A stretch of DNA of 64,000 nt from Salinicola tamaricis (GTDB lineage: Bacteria; Pseudomonadota; Gammaproteobacteria; Pseudomonadales; Halomonadaceae), in contig NZ_CP023559.1 of NCBI RefSeq assembly GCF_003006155.1, forward strand, positions 3,658,001-3,722,000, written 5' to 3'. The position numbers and the translations under genes were made by a program. Under the pieces are notes generated by a model. It was not told where the DNA came from, ran no database searches, and saw nothing but the letters and a program-made list of their open reading frames with translations. This document shows positions 25,479 through 36,033 of the stretch, one piece after another (position 1 is the stretch's first letter; each line of letters begins with the position of its first letter).

Positions 25479-26510
25479 ATGGCACTGCTGGAAGTCGACG
25501 ATCTCAGCGTGCACTTCACGCTGCCCGGGATGGTGCTGGAGACGTTGGCTGGAGTGAGTTTCCGGCTCGGGCGCGGCGACTGCCTGGGCATCGTCGGCGA
25601 ATCCGGCGCCGGCAAGTCGGTACTCGGCTTCAGTCTGGTCAATCTGCTGGCACCGCCGGGGCGTATCGTCAGCGGCCGTATCCGGCTCGAGGGGCGCGAA
25701 TTGACCACACTCTCCGAGCGGCACTGGCGAGCCATTCGAGGCCGACGCATGGCGATGGTATTCCAGGACCCCTGCGCGACGCTCAATCCGGTGCTCACCG
25801 TGGGCCAGCAAATGCACGAGACCCTGCGTGCCCACCGGCGTCTTTCCCGGCGTCTGGCGCGCAGGATGGTGCTGCATCGGCTGCACCAGGTGGGCCTCGA
25901 GGCGCCCGAAAGCCAGCTCTCACGCTATCCGCACCAACTCTCCGGCGGCCAGTGTCAGCGCGTGGTGATCGCCATGGCGCTGCTGCTCGACCCGGACATC
26001 ATCATCGCCGACGAACCCACTACCGCGCTGGACGTCACCACTCAGGCCGAGCTCGTCGCCCTGCTCGCCTCACTCTGTCGGACCCTCGACCTGAGCCTGA
26101 TCGTGATCTCCCACGATCTCACGGTGATCCAGCAGCTGACCCAGCGCGTGCTGGTGATGTATGCCGGTCGGGTGGTCGAAAGCGGGCCGACGCGACGTGA
26201 TCAACGACCCCCAGCACCCCTACACCCAGGGGCTGGTCGATGCCCTGCCGCAGATGTATCCGCCGCGGCACCGCTGCGCCCGATCCCCGGCAGCCCGCCC
26301 GCGCCTGGTGCGGCGCCCACTGGCTGCGCCTTTCATCCGCGCTGCCGCTACCGTCATGCCGCGGATGACGAACTACGGCGGCGCTGCGAGGGCAGCTCTC
26401 CCGCACTCATCCCCAGTAGCGGCAGCGAGGTCGCCTGCCACTGGGTGGCGCGATTGATCGATCAAGAGACGAGCGACGCAGTAGAGGTGCACGATGAACC
26501 GCTCGACTGA
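25479..26510 (+). CDS. ABC transporter ATPase, DppD type
   Basis: A 343-residue ATPase. Walker A is GESGAGKS, the signature is LSGGQCQR, Walker B is IIIADEPTTALD and the switch histidine is in VISHDLT. The C-terminal oligopeptide-transporter domain has cysteines in GCAFHPRCRYR, where some relatives bind an Fe-S cluster. Between about 26193 and 26270 the sequence reads correctly only in the neighbouring frame (DVINDPQHPYTQGLVDALPQ), so two compensating indels are likely. It starts 5 bases after the permease gene. Confidence 0.9.
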   Translation: MALLEVDDLSVHFTLPGMVLETLAGVSFRLGRGDCLGIVGESGAGKSVLGFSLVNLLAPPGRIVSGRIRLEGRELTTLSERHWRAIRGRRMAMVFQDPCATLNPVLTVGQQMHETLRAHRRLSRRLARRMVLHRLHQVGLEAPESQLSRYPHQLSGGQCQRVVIAMALLLDPDIIIADEPTTALDVTTQAELVALLASLCRTLDLSLIVISHDLTVIQQLTQRVLVMYAGRVVESGPTRRDQRPPAPLHPGAGRCPAADVSAAAPLRPIPGSPPAPGAAPTGCAFHPRCRYRHAADDELRRRCEGSSPALIPSSGSEVACHWVARLIDQETSDAVEVHDEPLD

Positions 26511-27579
26511 GGCGCGTTCCACGCCCGCATCTACCCCGGCATCCGCGCTCGGCGACCTCGGCCAGCCCGCGGATATCGCGCAGCCGCTGCTCGAGGTGCG
26601 CGGGCTGAGCCACCGCTATCGCCTGCTACGCGGCGTATTCGGTCGTCGCCGGCCTGTGGAGATCCAAGCCCTGGACGCGGTCAGCCTGACACTCTGGCGC
26701 GGCGATGCGCTCTGCGTGGTGGGCGAGTCGGGCAGCGGCAAGTCGACCCTGGCACGCCTGATCATGGGGCTGCTGACCCCTGATGCGGGCGAGGTGCACT
26801 ATGCCGGGACGCGCATCGATCATCTCAAGGACCGTCAGCGCCAGCGCTATCGCCGACGCATGCAGATGATCTTTCAGGACCCCTACGCCTCGCTCAATCC
26901 GCGCCTGCGTATCGCCCAGGCACTGGAAGAGCCGATCCATGTGCACTTCCCGGAGGCATCACGCCAGCAGGTGCGCGAGCGCGTCGACGCCCTATTGAGC
27001 GACGTCGGGCTCGATCGCGGCTGGGGCGAGCGCTACCCCCATGAGCTCTCCGGCGGACAGCGCCAGCGTGTGGCCATCGCCCGGGCGCTGAGCGTCTCAC
27101 CAGAGCTGATCGTCGCCGACGAGCCGCTGTCGGCGCTGGATCTCTCGGTTCAGGCTCAGGTGCTCAATCTGCTCGTCGACACCCAGCTCGCCCGCCGGCT
27201 GACCTATCTGTTCATCAGCCATGATCTCGCCGTAGTCGAGTATCTGGCGACCCATGTCGCCGTGCTCTACCGCGGCACACTGTGCGAGGTCGGGCCGGCG
27301 GCGCAGATCTTCGCTGCACCACGCCACCCTTACACCCGGGCGCTGCTGGCGGCGCGGCCGCGTTTCGACGATGCTGGCGCCCGGTACATCGCCGCCAGCG
27401 CCGATACGCCTGCTGAGTTATCGGCCACAAGGGGTTGCGTCTATCGCCAGCATTGCCCCCTGGCCACGCCACGCTGCGCGCGTGAGCCGCCACACCTGGA
27501 GGCACTCGGCGACGGGCACGCGGTGGCCTGCCATGCCGTCGACGCAGACGCGGTCCGGATGGGTACGGAGGCGCACTGA
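26494..27579 (+). CDS. ABC transporter ATPase, DppF type
   Basis: The second ATPase, 361 residues, intact. Walker A is GESGSGKST, the signature LSGGQRQR, Walker B LIVADEPLSALD, and the switch FISHDLAVVEYLATHV. The FQDPYASLNPRLRI Q-loop stretch is the family norm. The C terminus holds a Cys-containing domain (CVYRQHCPLATPRCA). Its ATG overlaps the end of the previous ATPase gene by 17 bases. Confidence 0.92.
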   Translation: MNRSTEARSTPASTPASALGDLGQPADIAQPLLEVRGLSHRYRLLRGVFGRRRPVEIQALDAVSLTLWRGDALCVVGESGSGKSTLARLIMGLLTPDAGEVHYAGTRIDHLKDRQRQRYRRRMQMIFQDPYASLNPRLRIAQALEEPIHVHFPEASRQQVRERVDALLSDVGLDRGWGERYPHELSGGQRQRVAIARALSVSPELIVADEPLSALDLSVQAQVLNLLVDTQLARRLTYLFISHDLAVVEYLATHVAVLYRGTLCEVGPAAQIFAAPRHPYTRALLAARPRFDDAGARYIAASADTPAELSATRGCVYRQHCPLATPRCAREPPHLEALGDGHAVACHAVDADAVRMGTEAH

Positions 27580-27615
27580 CGCCAGGAATCATGACAGCGT
27601 CACGCCCTTGAATTC

Positions 27616-27653
27616 GATTCACCGCCATTCGATTCACCACAGTTTGATTCACC
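27616..27653 (+). repeat. Three GATTCACC repeats with 15-bp period
   Basis: GATTCACC begins at 27616, 27631 and 27646, in the 86-bp gap between the importer operon and the LysR gene. Even spacing and identical cores suggest either binding sites stacked in phase or a short slipped repeat. The last copy ends 12 bp before the LysR ATG. Confidence 0.5.
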
Positions 27654-27665
27654 ACCGAGAGCCGC

Positions 27666-28595
27666 ATGGAACTACGCTGGCTGGAAGACTTCATCGTCTT
27701 GGCCGAAACCCGCCACTTCTCCCGGGCTGCCGAACAGCAGAACGTGACGCAGCCGACCTTCTCGCGCCGCATCAAACTGCTCGAGGAGGCGATGGACGCG
27801 ACCCTGGTCAACCGCCAGACGATGCCGCTGAGCCTGACCCCCGCGGGCGAAGAGTTCCTGACGCTGTGCAAGCAGATCACCGAGCGGGTGCGGGTGACCC
27901 GCGAGCGCTTGCAGCATCTGCATCACGACGCCACCCGGCGCCTCAGACTGGCGGCACCGCAGAGCCTGCTCACCCACTTCGTGCCGGGGTGGCTCGAACA
28001 GCACGCACTGCACGCCCGGATCGAACCCTATCTGCGTGCCACCAGTTGGCTGATCGGCGACTACGTCGAAGCGCTCGAACGCGGCGAGGTGGATCTGGCG
28101 CTATGCTACTGGCCCGAAGGGCGCATGGCGCTGGACCTGGATCTGAGCGGCCTGCGCTACCTGACGCTGGGCGAGGAACTGCTGGTGCCGGTGAGCGCCG
28201 CCGATGCCGCCGGCATGCCACGTTTCGCCCTGCCCGGCGACAAGCGCCGCCCGCTGCCGCATATCGCCTATCATGCCAGTGGACTGATCGCTGCCGCGCT
28301 CAAGGCACACTGGGACCGTTCACGCCAGGAGGTGCATCTGAGCACCCTCAACGAGAGCGTGCAGACCTCCAATATCCGTGAGCTGGTGCTGCAGGGCTAT
28401 GGCCTGGGCTGGCTGCCCTTCCGCACCGTGCGTCAGGCCCTGGCCCAGGGCGAGCTGACCCGCGCCGGCGACCGCCGCTGGGACGTGCCGCTGTCGATCC
28501 GTCTCTATTTTCGTCACGATGGCCGCCACCCGGCACTCCATGACACGCTGGCCCAACTTCAGGAAGGACTCGATGACCTCCACCGATCGCGATAG
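27666..28595 (+). CDS. LysR-family transcriptional regulator
   Basis: A 309-residue regulator. The winged helix-turn-helix is at about residues 1-60, with ELRWLEDFIVLAETRHFSRA and NVTQPTFSRRIKLLEEAM. The rest is the periplasmic-binding-fold effector domain. Position right after the importer and overlapping the dipeptidase gene suggests that it controls this cluster. The ligand is unknown. Confidence 0.88.
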   Translation: MELRWLEDFIVLAETRHFSRAAEQQNVTQPTFSRRIKLLEEAMDATLVNRQTMPLSLTPAGEEFLTLCKQITERVRVTRERLQHLHHDATRRLRLAAPQSLLTHFVPGWLEQHALHARIEPYLRATSWLIGDYVEALERGEVDLALCYWPEGRMALDLDLSGLRYLTLGEELLVPVSAADAAGMPRFALPGDKRRPLPHIAYHASGLIAAALKAHWDRSRQEVHLSTLNESVQTSNIRELVLQGYGLGWLPFRTVRQALAQGELTRAGDRRWDVPLSIRLYFRHDGRHPALHDTLAQLQEGLDDLHRSR

Positions 28596-29903
28596 CGCCC
28601 ACCGGGCTCACCTCGACCGCCTGCAGCAAGCCTACGCCGAGCTGCTCGAACACACCGGTTTCGATGCCGTGCTGATCTACAGCGGCCATGCCCGCACTCA
28701 GCATGGCGATGACCAGGAGAGCAGCTTCAGCGCCTTCGGGCACTTCGTCCACTGGACCGGTGCCCCGCACCACCAGCATGAGTGGCTGTGGATCGCCCCC
28801 GGCAGCACGCCGCGCTGGTTCTACTACGCGCCAACCGATTTCTGGCATCTGCCGACACCTCCGCCACAGGGCGTGCGCGCCGAGTGTCTCGATCCCACAC
28901 CACTCTCCCAGCCGACCACCGCAGCAGCGCTGATCGGCGCCCAACCTCGTGTAGCGGTGCTCGGCGACGTATCCGCGGATGCGGTGCCCGCCACTGCCAC
29001 GCTCAATCCGCCCAGCCTGCTGCACGCGCTGGATGAGCTGCGGCTCTACAAGGACGACTACGAGAGCGATTGTCTGCGCCTGGCCAACCGATACGCCCTG
29101 GCCGGTCACACCGCGGCCCGCGAGGCGTTCGCGCCGGCGCCAGCGAGCTGGATATCCAGCTGGCCTACCTTGCGGCTACGCGTCAGCGCGAAAGCGAACT
29201 GGCCTATCAGAATATCGTCGGCATCAACGCCCACGCCGGTACCCTGCACTACCAGCACTACGCCACCGAGGCTCCGGACCCTCTGCGTTCGCTTCTGGTG
29301 GATGCCGGGCACCGCCACGCTGGCTACTGCGCCGACATCACGCGTACCTGGGCGGCGCTCGATGCCGACCCGCTGTTCGCGCCGCTGATCGACGGAGTCA
29401 CTGCATTTCAGCAACGCCTGATCGCCGAGCTGGCGCCAGGGGTCGACTTCGTCGACCTGCACCAGCGCATGCATCACTACCTGGGGGCGCTGCTGGCCGA
29501 CACGGGTGTGCTGCGCATGAGCGCCGAAGCCGCGGTGGCCAGCGGTCTGACGCGGGCCTTCTGCCCGCACGGGCTGGGCCACAGTCTCGGCGTGCAGGTG
29601 CACGATGTCGGTGGCCGTCAGCGCGACGCCAGCGGCGCACCGCTGCCGCCACCGACAGAAGATCCAGCCCTGCGCCTGACTCGCACGCTGGCACCCGGCA
29701 TGGTGGTGACGATCGAGCCCGGGCTCTACATCATCCCGTTCCTGCTCGCCCCCTTCCGCGAGGGTGCCGAGCGCCAGGCGGTCGACTGGGATCGAGTCGA
29801 CCGGCTCATCGACCACGGTGGCATTCGCATCGAGGACAACGTACTGATCACCGCCGAGGGTCATGCCAACCTGACCCCCGCCCCGGCGAACAACGCGCGG
29901 TGA
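28573..29903 (+). CDS. pepQ: Xaa-Pro dipeptidase-like M24 peptidase, frameshifted
   Basis: A metallopeptidase that splits X-proline dipeptides, as inferred from family. Corrected length is 443 residues, the same as E. coli PepQ. Metal ligands are in LLVDAGHRHAGYCADITRTW, in FCPHGLGHSLGVQVHDVGG, in VTIEPGLYIIP and in GGIRIEDNVLITAEG. One G is missing near 29137, where the frame must change from EAFAP to GASELDIQLAY. The ATG at 28573 lies inside the end of the LysR gene. Together with the importer it could process imported proline peptides. Confidence 0.87.
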
Positions 29904-30952
29904 TGGCGTCTGACAGACAGCCGTGGGCCTTCCCCGCAGCCTTCGATCCGCCCGCCGCCCTGCGCAACCGCCATCTACAGACCCTGCTGCCGCGCCTGCT
30001 GCCCAAACGTGCGCTGGCCCGGCGCACCGAGGTGGTCAATCTCCCCGACGGCGATTTCGTCGAGCTGGCCTGGGCGGAACCGGCCCCGCGTGACCCGCGG
30101 GCGCCAATCTTCCTGCTATTCCATGGCCTGGAGGGATCGTTCGATTCACCCTATGCGCGTGAACTGCTCCACCAAGCGAGCACGCTCGGCTTTCGGCCCC
30201 TGCTGATGCACTTTCGCGGCTGCGGAGAGGCCCCCAACCGCCTGCCCCGCGCCTATCACTCCGGCGATACCGCTGACGCCTACTGGCTCATCGGCCTGCT
30301 CGCCCAGCGCTATCCGCATGCGGAGATGGTCGCCGCCGGGGTCTCGCTGGGGGCCAACATGCTGCTCAAGCTGGTCGCCGAGCAGGGCCGCGATGATCTG
30401 GGGCTGCGCGGTGTGATCGCCATCAACGCCCCGCTCGATTTGGCCGCCTGCGCCGATGCCCTGGATCAGGGGGCGGCACGGCTCTACCAGCGCTATCTGC
30501 TGGGCCAGCTCAAGCGCAAGGTCGCGATGCGCATGGCCAGCGCCCCTTTCCCGCTGGCGCTGACATCCAGACGGCTCGCCGCCCTGCACACCTTCTGGGA
30601 CTACGACGACGCGGTGACCGCCCCGCTGCACGGCTTCACGTCGGCCAGCGACTACTATCGCCGCGCCTCGGCCGGCCCGCTGCTGGGCGAGATCGAGGTG
30701 CCCACGCTGATCCTGCACGCCAGCGACGACCCTTTCATGCCCAGCGACCTGCTGGCGCGGATTGCCGTGCCCTCGGCGAGCACGCGAGTGGAAGTGGCGC
30801 GCCATGGCGGTCACGTAGGCTATGTCGAGCGACGTGACGGGCACTTCAGTTCATGGCTGTCGCGTCGCGTGGGCCAGCAGCTACTGGCGTGGATACCGCA
30901 GCGGGAAACAACGATGCGGACAGCACCGCATTCGGCGCTGGAGGATCGCTGA
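29903..30952 (+). CDS. YheT-family alpha/beta hydrolase
   Basis: A 349-residue alpha/beta hydrolase of the YheT/UPF0017 group. Marks are FDPPAALRNRHLQTLLPRLL at the N terminus, the oxyanion-region LLFHGLEGSFDSPYAREL, the nucleophile elbow AGVSLGANMLLK, and a late VPTLILHASDDPFMPSD acid loop with histidine in RHGGHVGYVE. The substrate is unknown. The ATG overlaps the dipeptidase stop (TGATG), so the two are coupled. Confidence 0.88.
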   Translation: MASDRQPWAFPAAFDPPAALRNRHLQTLLPRLLPKRALARRTEVVNLPDGDFVELAWAEPAPRDPRAPIFLLFHGLEGSFDSPYARELLHQASTLGFRPLLMHFRGCGEAPNRLPRAYHSGDTADAYWLIGLLAQRYPHAEMVAAGVSLGANMLLKLVAEQGRDDLGLRGVIAINAPLDLAACADALDQGAARLYQRYLLGQLKRKVAMRMASAPFPLALTSRRLAALHTFWDYDDAVTAPLHGFTSASDYYRRASAGPLLGEIEVPTLILHASDDPFMPSDLLARIAVPSASTRVEVARHGGHVGYVERRDGHFSSWLSRRVGQQLLAWIPQRETTMRTAPHSALEDR

Positions 30953-31025
30953 GCAGCGCGAGGCGTGAACGTAGCGCAGAGAAGTGCAGAGAGATGAGTG
31001 CGGAGAGAGTCGCGCATCACCAAGC

Positions 31026-31046
31026 GGGGCCGGTCGAACCGGCCCC
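31026..31046. terminator. Stem-loop between hydrolase gene and msrA
   Basis: GGGGCCGGT and ACCGGCCCC form a 9-bp stem with a 3-base loop, in the convergent gap. No strong T run follows, so it is a weak intrinsic terminator at best. Confidence 0.5.
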
Positions 31047-31099
31047 GTGCATGGGTAGGTGTTGGTCGGTGCTTGATCGACCTCGGGTATAGAAGTGCC

Positions 31100-31738
31100 T
31101 CAGGCGGAGATCGGGCAAGTCACGCCGGTGCCTTTCAGCCCGCAGTAGCCGTTGGGATTCTTGGCCAGATACTGCTGGTGGTACTCCTCGGCATAGTAGA
31201 AGGTCTTCAGCGGGGCGATCTCGGTGGTGATCGGCCCCAGGCCGCGTGCGGCCAGCGCCTCTGCGTAGTCATCGCGGCTCGCCTCGGCGATCTCGCGCTG
31301 ATCGGCATCGAGGGTATAGATCGCCGAGCGATACTGGGTGCCGAGATCGTTGCCCTGGCGCATGCCCTGGGTCGGATCGTGGGCCTCCCAGAACACCGCC
31401 AGTAGCTGCTCGAGTGACAGCCGCTCGGGGTCGAACACCACCCGCACTACCTCAGCGTGGCCGGTCATCCCGGTGCAGGTCTCGTCGTAGGTCGGGTTGG
31501 GGGTGACGCCACCGGCGTAGCCCACCGCCGTGACCAGTACGCCCTCGAGTTCCCAGAACAGCCGCTCGGCGCCCCAGAAGCAGCCGAGACCCAGCACGAT
31601 CTCCTGGCTGCCAGCGGGAAACGGCGGCAGCATCGAGGCACCGTTGACGCGGTGCACGCCGCTGATGGTCAGCGGCGTATCGCGGCCCGGCAGCGCCTGG
31701 CTGGCATCGGGGAGCGTAGCGGGACGTTGCTTGAACAT
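31100..31738 (-). CDS. msrA: Peptide methionine-S-sulfoxide reductase A
   Basis: A 212-residue repair enzyme that reduces the S epimer of methionine sulfoxide. The catalytic cysteine is in [15 protein letters not shown], with conserved [12 protein letters not shown] and the Tyr-containing [12 protein letters not shown]. The C-terminal resolving cysteines are in [14 protein letters not shown]. The ATG has AGGAG upstream. It lies 74 bp after tamB on the same strand and may be cotranscribed with it. Confidence 0.96.
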   Translation of the reverse strand: MFKQRPATLPDASQALPGRDTPLTISGVHRVNGASMLPPFPAGSQEIVLGLGCFWGAERLFWELEGVLVTAVGYAGGVTPNPTYDETCTGMTGHAEVVRVVFDPERLSLEQLLAVFWEAHDPTQGMRQGNDLGTQYRSAIYTLDADQREIAEASRDDYAEALAARGLGPITTEIAPLKTFYYAEEYHQQYLAKNPNGYCGLKGTGVTCPISA

Positions 31739-31812
31739 GGTGTGTCTCCTGGTGGTCGCGGATGGGCGGCATGTCCAGCCTGCCCATCCGCGCCGGCGCG
31801 TGGCCGCGATCC

Positions 31813-34800
31813 TCAGGGGCCGCCGCTGCGGCCCAGACTGAAGGTGTAGATGAGATCCAGCGCCTGTGCCGCCCCCGATACCGCCTGCAGATAGAGATTC
31901 TGGATCAGGCGGTAGCGCAGGGTCAGCTCGGCGATGGGAGAGAATATGCCGACGCCATAGCTCACCTTCAAGTCATCGAAGACATAGCCGCTGACCACGA
32001 CCTGGCTATCGTCGCCGGAACCAGACGCATCGAGGCTCAGATCCTGCACCCCGAAGCTCTCACCTACCTTGCCCACGGCGCTGCCGGTCTGCGACAGCGA
32101 CAGCCCGATCAGCGCCGAAGTCAGGGCGTCGTCACCGCCGCCGCTGTCGTCCGGCGCGCGCCCGCGCAGAATGTAGGAGAGCGCGCGGCTCTCGCTCATC
32201 GCCGGCTCGGAGAAGATGGTCAGGCGTGGCGCCGAGGCCGGGCCGGTCACCCGCAGGCCAGCGATCACGTCGTCTTCGGTGTTCTGGATTACGGATCGCC
32301 TCGAACTGCAGGTTGGGCTGCGAGGCCGGCCCGCTGAAGATCACCTGCCCCTGGCGAATGATCAGATCCTGACCGAAGGAGGTATAGGTGCCGCCGATCA
32401 AATTGACATCGCCGTAGAGCTGCACCGGCCCGGTGCCCTGGCGAATCTCCAGCTCGCCGCGCAGTCCGGACTTCAGCCCGTAGGCTTCGAGCTTCATGTC
32501 CGGCCCCAGGTGCAGCTTGACGCGAATATCGAGCTGCATGCCAGCGTCGGCCAGGGCCTGGGCAGTGCCCGCCCCCTCGTCGTTGGCTCGCGCAACGGCC
32601 GCTGCCTGCTGCTGGCGATCCTCCTCCTCGGTAATGATCACGGTATCGCTGCTGGGTACCTGCGCCGAGGCCGGTAGCTGGCCGATCTCGAGGCGCGCCC
32701 AGGGTACGCTGACATCGCCACGCACCTGCAGTCGCTGCGGGGTGGCACGGATCTGCAGGTCCGGCGCGATGCGCAGGCGGCCGTAGGCCGGCATGGCGAC
32801 CAGAATCGGCTGCTCCTTCCCATCGAGATTGACATTGGCACGCCACTCGGCGGGATTCTGCCAGTCGGCATCGCCGCTCAGCGCCAGGCGTCCATCCTCG
32901 CTCTGCACATAGCCGTCGAGGGTCGAGGACTGGCCGGCCAGCGCCAGCGTCAGCCGGGCATCGGTCACCGCCACCGGCGAGACGCCCCCCTTGACCTTGA
33001 CCCCGTCGATCACCAAGTTGCCGTTCAGCGCCGGCTCGGCGATGCTGCCGCCGAGCGCCACGTCACCATTGATGGCCCCTTCCAGCTGACTGATACCAGC
33101 GACCAGCGGGCGGTAGGGCGAGAAACGCAGATCATCGACGGCGAGCCGGCCCTGCAGGCGCCCAGCGCCGGCGGGGTCATCGATCTGCGCCTGCAGCTGC
33201 ACCTGGCCGGCATCCGCAAGGTTCAGGGTGGCATCGGTTCGCGCCCGCCGCTGATCGGCGTCCAGGGTCAACGCCACCCGCGCCGCCGGTACCTGCCACG
33301 GCGCGCCGCGGGCATCGACCCCGGAGACCTGAGCCTGGGCGTCGATATCGGCCTTGGCGGTCCAGGCCTGACCACCGCGCGACCAGCTGGCGATAAGCTT
33401 GCCAGCGGTGCTGCCGGCGACTCGCCAGCCCTCGGGCATGAAGTCATCGAGCAGCGCCATCGGAATGTCGTCCAGCGCCAGCGCCGCACGGCCCTGATCG
33501 GCCGAGGCGGTCATGCGTTCGGTCAGACAGAGCGCGCCGCCCTGGCGGCGATCGAGACAGAATGGCGCCAGGGTCACACTGGCGGCCTGGAGATCGGCGC
33601 TGAAATCGAGCGCGTCACGCAGCGCGAGATCGCCATAGTCGGTGGCCGTCGACAACGACGCCAGGGTGCCACGATAGTGGCGATGCGCGTCATCCAGGCC
33701 GCCACGCAGGCGTAGTGACAGTTGCGATGCCGGCAGGCCGTCGCCACCGGTCACATCGAGCGACAGCTTATGCTGCGACAGCCGCCCGCCGAGACCCAGT
33801 TCGAGACGGCGAATCTGCTGGTTGGCGGCGGCGATATCCGCCGCTTGCAGGTCGACGTCGAACTGCGGGTCTGGCGGTGCCGGTACTGTTGGCCTTCAGC
33901 GTCAGCTGCCCCACCCGGTTATCGCCATAGGCAATGCCGTTACCGTCGAGATCGAGCGTCACGCTCGGCTTGTCGAGCGTGCCACGGCCCTGGAACTGGC
34001 CGCGCAGCGCGCCGGCTAGCTGGGGCAGAATCGTCCCCAGCGCGGGGGCATCGATGCGCCCGTCGATGTTCAGCGCGCGGTCGATGCTGCCGGTTGCCGT
34101 CACCCGGTTACGCCCCTGACGCAGGTCGAGTTGGCGAATGTGCCAGGCCATGTCGCTGTTGCCGTCGAGGCTCGCCGCCAGGCGCAGCTCGCGCTGCTGC
34201 AGGCGGCCGTCGATGTCGAGCTGCGGCAATGCCAGCTGCCAGCCGCCGTCGTGGCCCATGGCGAAGGCCGCCCGGGCCTGACCGTTGAGCTGCCCGGTGA
34301 CGGCCTGAGTGAAGGCTTCCAGCGGCAGCCGGCTGAGATCGAGGCTCAGATTGGCGGAGAGCAGCGGCGTCCAGCGCACGCTACCCTGGCTGCGCAGTTC
34401 ACCGCCGTCGCTGGCGACCTCGAGCGGCTGCCAGTGGAACGCCTGCAGGTCGCCCTCGCGCCACGCACGCCCAGTGTCACCGGCGGCAGGCCCTGGCCCT
34501 GCCCGGCAAGATCGAGCCTTGCCTGGTAGGCCGCCAAAGACCCCGACAGCGACAGTGCCAGCTTGTCGAGCCGATACTGCGGCGCCGACGCCGGTGGCGG
34601 CGCAACACCGGCAATGGCGCGGGCGCTGCGGATGGCGGTGGCATCGAGCCCTTCGGGGAGCGCACGGAACGCGGCAAAGGGCTGCGCCTCGAGCGGCCAG
34701 CGCAGGTCCTCGCCGTGCAACTCGAGATCAAAGGGCAGCCCCGGCGCGAAGGCTTGCAGCCGCGCCTTCAACGTGGCGTCGGCGACGCCGCGGTATGCAG

Positions 34801-36033
34801 CGTCAGATCCAGATCGGCCAGCGTGCCGGAGACGTCGAGGGTGGTCTGCTGACCATAGAGAGGGGCACGAGTGAGGCGGCTACGCAACGCGAGCGCGATC
34901 GGCACATCGCCGCTGAGTTCGACCCGGGCGCTGAGCTCGGCCTGACCATCCGGTGCCTCGAGGGTCAGCCGACGAATCTCCAACTGGCGATCGACCGCCG
35001 CCAGCGACAGCGTCAAACGATCGAGCCGCTGGGGCGTGGGCCCGTTCAGGGTGACGTCGCGAATCGTCAGGCTGGGCACCTCCAGCTGTAGCGGCAGCGC
35101 AAAGTCGGGCAACTGCCGGCGCAGCGCCTGGAGCTGCTCCTCGATTGCCGCGACCCGCGGATCGGCGGTGTCCGTCGCCGCCGCCACATTGGCCGCCGCG
35201 GCCAGCGTCAGCGGCGACAGCACGAGCGCAGGCAGCGTCTTCGCTGACGGAGCATCGGTCGCATTGACCTCGGTGCTGGCCGTCGTGGGCGTCTGTGCGC
35301 TGGGTGCCCCGGGTGTATTGGCCGACGCCATGGCGGCGCGCGTCGGGCTTGCCGACGGGTAAAGGCTTTCGGCCGCCGCCAGCGCCGCGGGGCTGATCAC
35401 GCCATCGCCCAGCGAGGCCTGCGCCAGCGCCTGGTCCAGGCCATTACTGGTGGCGTCGGGCAGCGTGATATCGACGCCCGCGAGGGTCGTCGGCGACAGC
35501 GTCAGCCGGTTGCCCTGCAGGCTGGCGCCGGTCTGGAAGTGATCCCAGTGCAGCGCGGTGCCGTCGGCGAGTTCGACCCCCACATCGTTCAGACGTACCT
35601 GACGGATCTCGATCGGCAGCGGCACCGCGATCGGCCCCAGCGCCCCACCGCTGTCCTCTTGCGGCGGGGGCGGCGCCTGCGTCTCACTGGCCGCCAGGCG
35701 AATACGCGCACCGGAAACTGTGAGGTCATCGAGGCACAGCCGCCCTCTCAACAGGCAGTCGTCACCCCAGACGAGGTGCAGGTGCGCCACCCGCAGCGAC
35801 AGCGGGCCGGCGTCGAGCGCCAGGTCGTCGATGGTCAGCTCGTCGAGCGGCGCGCCCTCGAAGCGCGTTGCCTGAACCCAACCGCGCGACTGCGCCTGCT
35901 CGAACAGCCACTGCGAGCCCCAGGATGACAGCGCCAGGCCCGCGAGCAGCAGTACCAGTCCCAGCAGCCACAGTAGCAGCCAGAGCGCGAGCCGAATCAG
36001 AACTCCGGTCCGATGGAGAAATGGAGACGCCAA
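31813..36033 (-). CDS. tamB: Translocation and assembly module protein TamB, frameshifted
   Basis: A giant periplasm-spanning protein of about 1406 residues, anchored by one N-terminal helix ([20 protein letters not shown]). It bridges to outer-membrane TamA and is involved in outer-membrane protein and lipid delivery. The middle is a long run of repeating beta segments. The conserved C-terminal TamB domain includes [20 protein letters not shown] and ends in [10 protein letters not shown], a beta-strand tail. Four single indels break the frame, near 34770, 34470, 33880 and 32285, and the protein reads on in the next frame each time. Its start overlaps the tamA stop by 37 bases. Confidence 0.88.
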
